Assembly (NCBI GenBank): GCA_012845835.1
Contig: JABAKD010000002.1
Span: 16,887,629-16,951,628 of the forward strand
Direction: 5' to 3'
Length of the DNA stretch: 64,000 nt
From: Undaria pinnatifida
Lineage: Eukaryota > Sar > Phaeophyceae > Laminariales > Alariaceae
The notes beneath the pieces were generated by a model. It did not search any database. It saw nothing but the letters and a program-made list of their open reading frames with translations, and was not told where the DNA came from. Both the position numbers and the translations under genes were made by a program. Positions 1 through 11,600 of the stretch are shown piece by piece. Each line of letters opens with the position of its first letter. Positions within the stretch are counted from its first letter, which is position 1.

Positions 1-600
1 GTCCCATGCTCGTAGCCTAATGATACGGCCTCGAAAGGCCCACCCAATAACCTTCCACTATTAATAAGTTAAGTAGCTGTCTTGTCTTGTTTTGTCTGTT
101 TTTTAGAGTTCAATGTAGGAAATAATGCACAAGCCTTTTGAGTCTATCGAGCGAGCCATGAGGAGAGACCAAACAAGGGCACCGGAACCCATGAGGAGCA
201 CGCTTCCCAACACCGACCAACCACGCATCCCCCACTCGGAGTACCACTGCACCGTTGCGGCGTATTGCAGTATGTTCAAACGTGCAAACGAGGGTAAGCT
301 AAAACTCTTACAGATGTACCAGGCAAAACAAAAAAAGGAAAATATGCTGATCGCCTTGAATCGTCCGAGCATTCAGGTTGTTTGATACCGTTACGAATCC
401 GGTTAGGGACTAGTAGACAGCAGACCTTTTCAGCATTAATAGTTAGACTCAGACTTAGTAGACGTAGCAAGATCCGGACTACTACGAATATAATTCGAGA
501 GAGTTCATGGAATGCGCCTGAACATCTAAACGCGAAATCAGCCCTAGACTAGTGTACGCACCCCTCCGCAAAGTCGCACTGCATATACGAGTATCAGGTA
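1..600. other. Non-coding, nothing recognised
   Basis: The stretch has short open frames on both strands, the longest under 90 codons, and none resembles a known protein. I see no splice-bounded exon, tandem repeat or copy of the repeat families found further on. Confidence 0.4.
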
Positions 601-602
601 CA

Positions 603-781
603 GCATTTTTTTCATCCCTTCTACTATCTTCGTACTTTTTTCTTCTCCCTCCTTGCACAAAACTCTGATCCGGGGTCACTACTAAGCAGGCTATTCTTCC
701 CCCGCCCCACTATGGTACGCGCCTTCATTTTTATCGCGAGAAGACTTCAGCTATTTCTTGTCTCGTCGACTCGCATCGAAT
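603..781 (-). mobile_element. SINE remnant (body only), reversed
   Basis: Read on the minus strand this matches the body of the tRNA-derived SINEs at 35.6 and 55.0 kb. Shared landmarks in order are GCGAGTCGACGAG, the block CGCGATAAAAATGAAGGCGCGTACC, a GGGG-rich patch, GACCCCGGATC, and an A-rich tail ending near 603. The tRNA-like head is missing, as expected for a 5'-truncated or decayed copy. Confidence 0.6.
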
Positions 782-1096
782 AGCAGTAGTGACGGCAGTC
801 TACACTCGTACGAGTATCACAGAGCCTGTTGCACTTCGTTATTCATTTTTGTCGTGCCGTCCTGTTTCCCTCTTTTTTTCCAATCGCTTTTTCCTCGTTT
901 TTTTTCTAGTCCATTTTTTTTTTCTTTCTTCTTGTTTACGGCAAAATGAGTGTCCCGAAAAAACTGATGGCCATGCACGACTCACGCGATTAGTGATGCC
1001 CATCCTAACACGTCGACTGTTGGGAGGAATCGACCCATCCGGGAATTTCTTGTTTGTTGTAGTCCCGATAAACATTCATGACACTTTTCTTGAATT

Positions 1097-2360
1097 ATTA
1101 TAAAAATAAAAATACACTCCAGCTGTGAGATCGAACATTTTGTCTAAACTCATATTTGCAAGCTGTGTGTGATACTCCGATCGCGCGTATTACGGGTTGT
1201 GTGTCCTCATTAAGGATATAGGTCGGCGACTCCCCTTGCAACTACAGTGTAGCTATCAGGGTCAACAGGGTAATGTTAGTCTGTGCGCGGAAACTATAAA
1301 ACACGTTTCTGAGGGGGACAAAATCTGATAGTTGTGGAAGGAAATGCGTCAGTTCATCAAGCGAATCCTGTCAGTCGAACAACCGGTGAGGGGAGGGCGG
1401 AGTTTTTAAGGACGTGGGGGCCTGGTTTTGATCAAGAGGGAGCGGGGGTGGGGGGGGGGGGGGAGGAGGGGGGACCGGTGGGGCAGCTCAATATTTGCGT
1501 GAAAACTTTGAATTCTTCAAGAGGATAAATCTGACGGTTTTGGAAAGAACGCACCAGGTTATCATGGGGGGGGGGGGTGGGACGGGCGGGGCAGCTCAAT
1601 CTGTGCGTAGAAACTATACATCTTTAAGGGGATAAATGTGACGGTTTTGGAAAGAATGCACCAGTTTATCATGTATATCCTGTAAGTCGTACAACCAGTG
1701 AGTAGAGGGCGGAGTGTTCGAGGGGGTGGTGTGTGTGGGGGGGTGGGGGCGAAAGCACTTTAGGTCGCATAGATGTAGGGGTTTGCTATACGCGTGGTGC
1801 TAGGTCTAGGCGATCGTGCGGGTGATGGGGAAGGACGGGGCGTTGGGGGGGGCGGGATTGCAGCAGCGGCATGGATGGCTCTAGAAAGATAATGAGGTGA
1901 TCTCCAATGCGTGGAAGTGTTTATTACTCTGGCGGGTTTCGATATTAGGTGGGGCGTTTGAGCAAGAGAGAGCGGGGGCAAAAAAAAAAAGGGCGGGGGG
2001 TTCAAGAGGTTTAGGTCACATATAATATTAAAATACATAATATTAAAATACACTCCAGCTATGAGATCAAAGATTTGGTCGAAACTCATCTTTGCAAGAT
2101 TGTGTATGATACTCCGATCGCACGTATTAATCATATATGTAGGGGCTAGCTATACGCGTGGTGCTGGGTCTAGGCGATCGTGCGGGTGGTGAGGAAGGTG
2201 GGGAAGGAGGGGGCGATGGAGGGGGGGGGGGGGATTAATGAAAGCTACGTCATGGATGGCTAGAAATATAATGACGTGATATCAATTGCGTAGAAGTGTT
2301 TACTACTCTGGCCGATTTCGATTGTAAGTGGGGCGTTTGAACAACGTGTTAGAGCTTCAT
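1097..2360 (+). repeat. G-rich interspersed element, family R1, full-length plus copy
   Basis: A roughly 1.25-kb element with no coding capacity. It starts with ATACACTCCAGCTGTGAGAT, runs through a conserved block containing GCAAGCTGTGTGTGATACTC, and then alternates conserved AT/GC-mixed blocks with long G runs (1449-1463, 1565-1577, 1733-1747, 1837-1846, 2219-2234). The opening motif recurs internally near 2050, so the element contains a partial self-duplication. The whole arrangement is repeated on the opposite strand at 59.0-60.15 kb; shorter copies lie at 3.86, 24.1 and 60.7 kb. No terminal inverted repeat or poly(A) tail is evident, so its class is unknown. Confidence 0.75.
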
Positions 2361-3040
2361 AATTTGTTATTGTAAATAAATACTTGTACATATTGCCAAT
2401 ACAACAGGCGAGGTGATGCGGTCATGCAATGTCACCGCCATTGAGCACGAGAGGGAGAAACGCGAATAGTCAGTGTTTTGAAAGGAACGCCTGGTGTACA
2501 GGCGATCAATTACGTTACTTCGTTAGTCATACTTCGCTTGGCATAGGTTGGGAGGCGATCATGCAGACGGTAAGTACGAAATACCCTACGTAATAGGTTG
2601 GTAGTGGGGTTTACCGCAATTTTTTCATTTCTGCTTTTACTTCCTTTTCTTAAATTATGGAGGAAGTCGTTCCGTGCTTTTCACGATATGAATTCCAACT
2701 TTCCCCAATGTAGCAGCAGTCAATGCAGCACGTACGGCAGTGTATGGTGCATCAACTCTACCGACGACACGATACTCGTGCTCGTACGTATTCAAGTGTT
2801 TGCGTGAAAAAAAAAACACTAAAAATTCTTCCATCATGCTAGAAAAAGGCCAGATTCACTCCGGCATGCTTTTGGTTGTGTTCGCGTTGAACGAATAGCA
2901 GAAAAGGCGTACACGGACTCCATATCACAGGCGGGGAGCGGGGAGGCAGCATCAAATTTTGAATTTATACACGGTGCGGTAGCACCTATTAATAGACTCA
3001 CCGACAGGGGCAGGCCCAGCACAATACCATCAGACAAACA
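2361..3040. other. Non-coding, nothing recognised
   Basis: No supported gene. Open frames are short and without familiar motifs. The segment separates the R1 element from a triplet-repeat region. Confidence 0.35.
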
Positions 3041-3380
3041 GCAGCACAGCAGTAGCAGCGTAGTAGCAGCACCGCAGCTGCTGCCGCAGCAGCAGCAGCA
3101 GCGGCGGGGGCGGGGGCGGAGGTGGCGGTGGCGATGGCACTGCCAGATGAGTTGCGGCACAGCAGCTCGGCTCGGCCTGGCTCGATCACCACGATCACCA
3201 CAACAACAGAACATCCAGTTTTTTTCATCATTTTTGTTAGAAACAAACGCACGAGATACCAACCGCAGCCGCAGCGCAATAGCCGCCGCCGCCGCCGCAC
3301 AGCAGCAGCAGCAGCAGCAGCAGTAGCCGCGGCGGCGGCCGTGCGGCGTGGGTGGCGGTGGCGGTGGAGGCTTCGGCGAC
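3040..3380. repeat. CAG / CGG triplet-rich low-complexity DNA
   Basis: Runs of AGCAGC, GGCGGC and CCGCCG occur on the plus strand (for example 3078-3100, 3281-3345, 3348-3372). They produce spurious open frames of polyalanine, polyarginine and polycysteine on both strands, which I do not regard as genes. Confidence 0.75.
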
Positions 3381-3864
3381 GGCGTTGTGGTATAGCGACG
3401 GTGGTTGACAAAATCAGTACCGAATACGACACTGCATTACGCAGCAGCAGAGAACCAGGTCACATCGTAGAGAGGCGGGAGAGCTGGCTCACTAGCACCT
3501 ACCCCTGAGGTTGCGCGTATGCGCCATGTTTCCCAAGCTACCCTTTGGTGCCTCCGCATCAAGGTTGGGTTGTGTCTACCGCTCCAAGCACAGCGCACAG
3601 CGAGCAGTGTCTGCTGTGTGCTGCCGTGTGGGTTGTGCCCTCGTGCCCTCTGATTGTTGTGCCATTGTGCCTGGAGAGCATCGGTGCTAAGCTGGGTATT
3701 TGTAGGCCAATCGTACGAGCTGGTCGTCATCGATGGTCGTTCACTCTAAATTGCTCACTCAAATCGGAATTTTCATGCCGTTTTGGGGCAAATTCTTCCT
3801 TCAAAGTTCGTTCGGCGATTTTTCTTAATGGAATTTTAGATTGAATTCTTTCAACGCAAGCACT

Positions 3865-4130
3865 CGATTATAAAAATGAAAATACACTCTAGCTGTGAGG
3901 CAGATCGAAGATTTCGTCGAACTCATCTTTGCAGCTGTGTGTGATACTCCGATCGCGCGTATTACTGCGTGTGTGTTTAAGGATACAGGTCGGCGACACC
4001 CCTTGGAACTACAACAACAGTGTACCCTGGTAGCTTGTACCAGGGTCAACAGGGTGATGTTGACCAATCTGTGCGCGGAAACTATTAAACCCGTTTTTGA
4101 GGGGGACAAAATCTGACGGCTGTGGCAGGA
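3865..4130 (+). repeat. R1 partial copy
   Basis: Begins with TATAAAAATGAAAATACACTC, followed by the CAGCTGTGAG and GCAGCTGTGTGTGATACTC blocks and the segment ending in GGGGGACAAAATCTGACGG. It corresponds to the first third of the full element at 1.1 kb and stops before the G-run region. Confidence 0.7.
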
Positions 4131-4264
4131 AATGTACTACCCAGTACGAACGAGTACGTACCATACGACGTAAAAAAAGAACAAAAAACAATCCACATGA
4201 CCTACGTAGGTTTGCTCATGATGAGTTGGACTTGAACGGAGTTTCTATTTTTTAAGAAATTCTC

Positions 4265-4350
4265 CTAAAAATATTAATAAAACGCGTCAGCTGTGAGTCG
4301 ATAAATTTAGGATCGATGCTCATCTTTGCAAGCTGCGTGATACACCGGCC
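4265..4350 (+). repeat. R1-related short fragment (subfamily b)
   Basis: Contains ACGCGTCAGCTGTGAG, GATAAATTTAGGATCGAT and CTTTGCAAGCTGCGTGATA. The same variant recurs at 20.57-20.66 kb and 20.84-20.88 kb. The GCGTCAGCTGTGA opening separates this subfamily from the ACTCCAGCTGTGA form. Confidence 0.5.
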
Positions 4351-5394
4351 GCTCGTTTGTCCTACTGATGTTGTGACGATGGACATCAACATCAAATTAT
4401 AATTTGTCCATTCGTCTTGTATGTTGGTACTGGAGTATTTGGGTCGGAAATCCGCCTTGGGATCGATCATCGGCATCACTCTTCCTGCTCTTGTTCGCGC
4501 GAACTGCCCCCCAATGGTCGAAACCACGTCAAGGTGGTTAATCGATTCACGACGTGGACTTCAAAGTTCAAAGTCAGAACGCTTCCAACTTGTATTTTTC
4601 ATTATAAAAGCACTCGAACATATCAGGCATCATAATGCTAGCTTTTTAGCACCCTCGTATACACCAGTACGTTGCACGGCGCAGCAACATCAAGTCGAGC
4701 AAAAGGATGAACCTTGTTGGACATGGTTGCAGCATGTTGGTCCAACAAGGACTCGCAGTACGTTGCTGCTGTGCCGCACATCTACGAAGCCGAACTGGGG
4801 GTAGACCGGCCCTTCTTCTGACAAGCACGCGAGCTATCTCACTGTCAACTCCGCGTGTGGTGCCATGCAAAGAGCCAGCTATACTACTATAGCTGATATC
4901 CCTCTCTATCTGCTTCGCCTTGCGTTGCTTCACCCTGCGGCGCACCTCAACCCTGTGTTACACTCTACGACGTACTGCAGTTGTGGATACATACCGGACG
5001 TACTCGTGCCCCATTTCTTGCAAAAAAAATCGACATGTCGGCTTGCACGCCATGGAATGTGACCACGCTCACAAGGAGAACACACACCCCGACGCGCACG
5101 AGGACCTAACTCACCTCGTTCTCCTGCGGTGGAGCCAGCCGGTTCACCAAGCACTCCTCCGCCTGAACCGCAGCGGTGGATCCTCTCTCTGCTGCGTGGT
5201 AATGTGTCAGTCAGTTGCTGCAGTTGTTCCACAAAATATTATTGGCGTTTTTTTCAAGGGGCGGTGTGGTTCATGAGATGACTCCAACCTCCAACCTTAT
5301 CCATGAGACCTGTGACCTGCAAACAACCAGCAACCACCAAGCACCCACGCACCGCACCAGCAACAAGTGCATTCACTCAACAGCGCTGACACGG
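4351..5394. other. Non-coding stretch upstream of the glutaredoxin gene
   Basis: No gene is supported. It must contain the promoter of the downstream glutaredoxin gene if transcription starts close to the ATG, but I see no clear TATA box or other element that I can assign. Confidence 0.3.
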
Positions 5395-5693
5395 ATGCCT
5401 GCAGCACTTGACAATTTTCGGTTGCTGATCTGGAAGGCGTGTTTTCTTTCCCTTTGTCTGAGCTCTCGAGCAGCCGGAATCGTCGTTCAGGGACGTGCTC
5501 GTGCGCGTTCCAGTGCGCTCTTTGCGACGGCCCCGACATCGTCTGCAAGTAGCAGCAGCAGCTCTGCCCGAGAGGGAGAGATGGCGGAAGGGTCTTCGTC
5601 GTATCCAAGGGGGAGCAAGCCCGTCCGCGAGGCCGAGACATCGAAGCCCAAGCTATGGATCTACGACCACTGCCCGTACTGCGTGCGACCACG
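5395..5693 (+). other. Glutaredoxin 2 exon 1
   Basis: Two starts are in frame. Met at 5395 opens with LLIWKACFLSLCLSS, a signal-like hydrophobic segment, followed by an Arg/Ser/Ala-rich linker; Met at 5581 starts MAEGSSSYPRG and would give a cytosolic form. The frame is also open upstream to 5215. The exon ends in CPYCVRP plus two bases of an Arg codon, then the donor GTGAGG at 5694. Confidence 0.75.
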
Positions 5694-8600
5694 GTGAGGA
5701 AAACATTGAGCATCATACAGTTAGGAGCGAGAGCATCATTCATGATACAAGGGGCTTCGCCGGCGGCTTGGACAGCCGCCGGTTGCAGCGCGTGATGCCA
5801 ATGTGATGTAGAGGAGGTGATGAGGATCAGACTCAAAGCCAAGAGATTGAGAGAGCGTGCCCTCCGCGCTCCACTCTGAGAAGTGTGCAATTAACTAAAT
5901 GCCGGTACCAGGTATGATGTCTCTGTCAGCTGCGGTTGGGCCAAACACGGAATGCTCTTTACACGACGTAGGTGCAAGGTCATCCTCGGCACCCGCGCTC
6001 CGGGCGCACACCCTTGTTGTGTACCAGGGTAGCCGTACAGGCTTACTTGCTCTTCATGCAGAGCGTTTCCGAAAACAAGAACGAGAACGCGTCTAAGGGA
6101 TCATAACTGGAAAGACATGCGTATAAAAGTAGTAAGTAATTGCAGTTGGTAGTAATTGCAACTGAGCTTGATGTTACCTACTGTAAGGCCATAAGCGGCC
6201 ATTTCCGACTGGACTTTTTTTTAACTGGATTCTTCTGGTCCTTATCGTCAGGCCATTTCTTATGCAGTCGGATTTGTCGAAAACGGCCTTTTTTGACTGA
6301 AGCCCAAATCGGGATTTCTTAGGTCATTTCTTATGCAGTCGGATTTGTCAGTCGAAAACGGCCTTTTTCGACTGAAGCCCGAATCGGGCTTTCTTACACA
6401 GCTTTTTCGACTGGATCCTCCAGTCGAAAAAGTCAGTCGAAAAAGTTTTGCACGTGTTTATTGAACCGATGGCATCACCCATCCCACCACCAAACACACA
6501 CCCACACGGCCACACGGCCACACACCTATACCAGGTACCACACTGCAGTATGATACAAGGCGCTGACGCTGGCGTGGCTATCACTGCTGTTGCTTCTCGC
6601 AGCAAGTCAGCGTGGCGCATTCCTAGTTCCGCTCGCCAGCAGCGTGTATCACACGACGGCAGCAGCGCGCGGTCTCGATCCCATGCTGCCAACAACGGCT
6701 GCGCCTGCTGTAGCTTCGGCGGCTCTCGGCTGAGTGCAACTCCACGAACGTAGCTTCGGCGGCTTTCGGCTAAGCCCAAAGCCACCAACTCGCTGGGACG
6801 AGGGTTCGCCGAGCCGTTGCTCGCGGAGAAAGCGCGAAGCACAGAGCTGACAGCCGATTTCGACTGCTGTACAGCAGTACTCCCTCACACCAACCGCCTC
6901 TAGGAAGAGCACAAAAACTATAAAATCGACTCGACTGACGATAAGAAAAAGGACCAGAAGAATCCAGTCGAAAAGGGCCGTTTTCGACTGGCGGAATCCG
7001 ACTGCATGAGAAATGGCCTCAGGGCCCGAATTAACGAGGAACTTGCCAAATCAAATTTCGTTTTTTTTTTAGAATTGAATTTAAATTGCATCTGATTGGT
7101 CAAAAAACGAATCACCAAGCAGGCATTCTCAAAATTATTACGCGAAAATCAAATTCAGCAAAGAAGTAAAAAAATACTTCCTCGGTCGAATTTAGTCGAA
7201 AATCAAAATTCAATATGGGGAGTTTGTCCACCTAGACATGGCATGTTCTATGTAACCGAAGCCGGCCACGCGAATTGGTGCCATGTCGTCGGCTGATTGA
7301 GAGGCAAGAAGCCACCACTGCGAGAGGTAGGACCACCGGAACAGCCGCAGCGCGGCCTCCGAAGGTCCTTAGCACAGCGTAGACCGCCTGCAACGCTTCG
7401 AAAACAATTGAGACCGCCGCAAACCCAGTTTTTCGTCGCCCTGCACCTCGAAAGTTACGCGACCAACTACCACATGACGACTTGACAGCTGTATCCCCGT
7501 CGCTGCTGCCCGTGTCGGGCGGCGGGGTGGCGCCAGCCCATCCAAGAGACCCCTTAGAGCCATAGCCTCCAAGCCGCTGCCGGCCAAAACAATCTGCCGC
7601 TAGCCGCGGCGCTCCGGGGAGGACGCGAGCCATCGCTCGCCTCGGTCGTTGCCCACGGGTGTTCGTTGACCCTTTTGCAATTTTTTATTCTAGAACGCAC
7701 CACGCCGTTCCTTGATCAGAAGCAGAGTTGATTTTTTCGTGTATTTTTCATGAAATAATGGAAAAAAAAATCGAATTACGATTTTCCGTGCTCTTCGTTA
7801 ATCTGGGCCCTCAGTCAAGTCGATTTTATAGTTTTTGCGCTCTTCGCAGAGGCGGTTGTGTGAGGGAGTACTGCTGAATGGCAATCGAAAATCGATTGGC
7901 AGCTCTGTGCTTCGCGCGTTCTTCGCGAGCAACGCGCGCTGCTGGCAAGCGGAGCTAGGAGTGCCCCACGCTGACTTGCGGCGAGAAGCAACAGCAGTGA
8001 TAGCCAAGGCAGCGTCGGCGGTGTTGTATGATACTGCTGTGTGGTACCTGGTATGGGTGTGTGGGCGTGTGGGTGTGTGTTTTGTGATTGGATGAGCGAT
8101 GCGATGGGTCCAAAAAACAGGTGTAAACTTTTCGACTGAGTTTCTTGACTGGCAAATCCAATCGAAAAAGTCAAGTTTTCGACTGGATCCGCCAGTCGGA
8201 ATTTTCAGTCGAAAAAAGTTGAGTCGAAAAAGCCCTTTTTCGACTGTGTAAGAAAGCCCGATTTGGACTTCAGTCGAAAACCGTTTTCGACTGGACTTTT
8301 TTTCGACTGGATTCTTCTGGTCCTTCTTCTTATCGTCAGTCGAGTTGATTTCATAGTTTTTGTGCTCTTCCTAGAGGCTGTTGGTGTGAGGGAGTACTGC
8401 TGTTTAGCAGTCGAAAATCGGTTGGCAGATCTGTGCTTCGCGCGTTCTGCGCGAGCAACGCGTGCTCGCGCTCGACGAATCCTCGTCCCAGCGAGTAGGT
8501 GGCTTTGGACTTATAGCCGAAAGCCGCCAAAGCTACCGCAGGCGTAGCCGTTGTTCGCAAAATGGGATCGATACCGCGCGCTGCTGCCGTCGTGTGATAC

Positions 8601-11600
8601 ACGCTGCTGGCGAGCGGAGCTAGGAATGCGCCACACTGACTTGCGGCGAGGAGCAACAGCAGTGATAGCCAAGCCAGCGTCAGCGCCTTGTATGATACTG
8701 CTGTGTGGTACCTGGTATGGGTGTGTGGGCGTGTGGGTGTGTGCTTGGTGGTGGGATGAGCGATGCGATGGGTTAAAAAGACACGTGTAAAACTTTTTCG
8801 ACTGATTTTTCGACTGGCGGATCCTGTCGAAAAAGCTGTGTAAGAAAGCCTGATTTGGGCTTCAGTCGAAAAAGGCCGTTTTCGACTGACAAATCCGACT
8901 GTGTAAGAAAAGGCCTGAATAGCTGCTCGAAAGGAAAGGCTGTTTCACTCTGACGGTGCATTGTAGTCCGCATTTCCCACCGAGGATAGCGTCAAGGTGT
9001 CATAAAGCGGCGGCACTACTTGTAGTAGTAAGTACGACAGCAGGGGCACAGCAGCAACAGCAGTACGAAACACAGCAGCAGCAGTAACAGAAGAAAGAAG
9101 CAACGGCAGCTACTACTCGTACTGCCACTGGGCGGCGGCTCAGACGTAGACTTTGGCTGAATCTACTCACCTGCGGTACACGTAAGCCGCCTGATACGCT
9201 CATCACCGACAGCAACAACTCAAACGCAGGAGTGACAGCAGTACCAGCAGCAGCAGCAGGCCGCAGCAGCAGCAGGCAGCAGCTCCAACAGGGGGCAAAC
9301 GAGCTGTAGGACGCATTTTGTATGACACACTGAACAGAAATGTAGGAACCGCTGGATTTTTTTATATGAACTTCTAACGACCCTTACATTTCCGTTCCAA
9401 ATGGTCTTGTTCAAGTAAGAAAAAAGGTTTTAGTTCTCGCCCTCAGGGTATGTCTTAACTCCCCCCAAAAGGCATTGGAACGCGTGGAACCTGGCACGGA
9501 AAGCAATTCGGCTTGCTGTGGATTGGTTATCAAACCTAATAGATTCCTAGCGCTCCCACCCTGACCGTGAATTTTTTGGAAGGGGAAGAGGAAAAATATG
9601 TCCCAGAGTAGTTGATCGTGTGCAGCAAAACCGAACGGCCCACTTGGAACGAGATTTACGGCGATTGGTGGTGGGAGTGTTTCTTCATCTCTGGGAGTGT
9701 TGCTTCGTACGCTGGAGGCCCACGAGGGCATGGGTGCACATATGATGTCTTAGGACTCGTGGCGTGGAGCACGTGTAGACGCCGTAGGGCTCGCCCGCGG
9801 CAGAAGCCACGCAATACCGCCATAGCCTGACCAGGAGACTCGCGAGGCAACTTACTGGGTTGCGAACGAGGGTCTGGCGATATATTTCTGGCAAAGGCAC
9901 CGATGTTTGTATCATAGGACTTTCGGTGGTTTCCTCGAGCCACGAGGGCAATATCGCAACATCTAGATTTTTGTGTCACTTGGATGGCTAGCACCGTCTT
10001 CTGTGAGGCTTTCCTTGCGATATATTCGCATGTAAAGCTGTTCTCTGTGTCAGGAGCAATCGCTGCCCACGTGACAGTGCCCTAGAGTTGAGCTGCACGA
10101 TCCCGCCGCAATACTCAGTTGAGCTATTATCTGTTCGGGTCGGTTGCCCAGAATTCACAAGATCACATCGGACATAAACAGCTTGGAATGGAACGAAGGA
10201 ATGCGAACAGCCTCGTTCCATTCCAACCGTTCCAACAAGGTCGAAATCAGCCAAGACACACCCTCAAGTCTCTTTTCTGTGACCGTCTTGCGTCCACGAG
10301 CTCAAAGTGGTTCCACATGACACCGCCCGCATCCCTCCTGCCTCCAACCCGTCCACACACCAGTGCCCGCCCGAGCCCGCTTCGATCATGGGCTCGCTCG
10401 TAATCACGAGCTCTTCGTTATGCGTGGCACATCCTCTTCTTCTCTCGAAAAAAATAAATTAAGATTTGGACAATTCGACAATTCGAAACAATCACCGTTG
10501 TGAATGTAACAAAGCACCCGCTTGGGAAATGCATCTATATATGGAAACCCCGAAAATAGTCTGCTGGTCATCTGCTCCGCCTGGGTATACGACTGTTGTA
10601 CAGCTGCTCCTCTGCACGCATAGCTCGGTAGGAAGGTTTGATCGCAGTTCCTGCTTTACACACCACATAGCTCCGGAGACGTGTTCTAGCCAGCTGCTGC
10701 TGTACCAGGTAGGTACTTACGTATAGCTCGGCAAAATGTTTCATACCTGGTACCTGGTGCCTACCTGTTACGTGGTAGCAGTAGTAGTTCTCTACGAAGC
10801 CTGGGCGGCATGTGTTTCAGGGGCGTTCCGATTATGTCCTAGATCCGAGCACAAAGCTTCCTGCGCAGGCCTCGACAAGGCGGGGCCGATAGAGTAGCCG
10901 ACGCTTGCCGAAGTCCGGGGTCAGAGAAGATAAACAGGATAAAAAAACGCGAATACGTACGCCCTGTCGTCAGACTATGCGCCCAAACGCTCACAGGGCA
11001 CGATTGTTGGGAGATCTCGTCGTAGATCTCGACATCAAGGCCTCGCGCAGGCTACGGCGCTGAGCGGGCGGATCCGGGAAGCCGACCGTTGCAATTTACA
11101 GGCGAGGTGAAGGCACGCCTCAGCGAAGAAACCGCGCGGCAAAGCGGTCGGAGGCGACAAAGATCCGCAGACTAAAAAGTGATCAGGTCCGCCTTCGAAC
11201 TATCATAGGTATATTCATATACTTATACTTGGAAATATTTACAGCAGTTTAGTCGTTGTCCCTCTATAGCGGTGATTGAGTAGTGCCGGTTGCCCGACTA
11301 TGCGCCTGTGTATTCGCTTAGCAGAGATGGGAACCCGTAGTAGTGCCTTTTTCCGCTATAGTGCCGGTTGCCGCTATAGTGCCGGTATTTCCCTCTCTAG
11401 TGCACATACCGGCACTAAGAAGGACCGCTACTGCTGTAGACTGCTGTGTAGACCTCTGTATTGCCATGCTGCCGGGCCTGATACTCAGGAGATGTGGCTT
11501 GCGATGGATGAGGCATGGGAATATCGCACCCGGGGACCTCCTTCAAGACGCGGTGCGTTCCTGATTGCTGACGATGTCTGCTTGCCTTAGGAGAAGAGAG

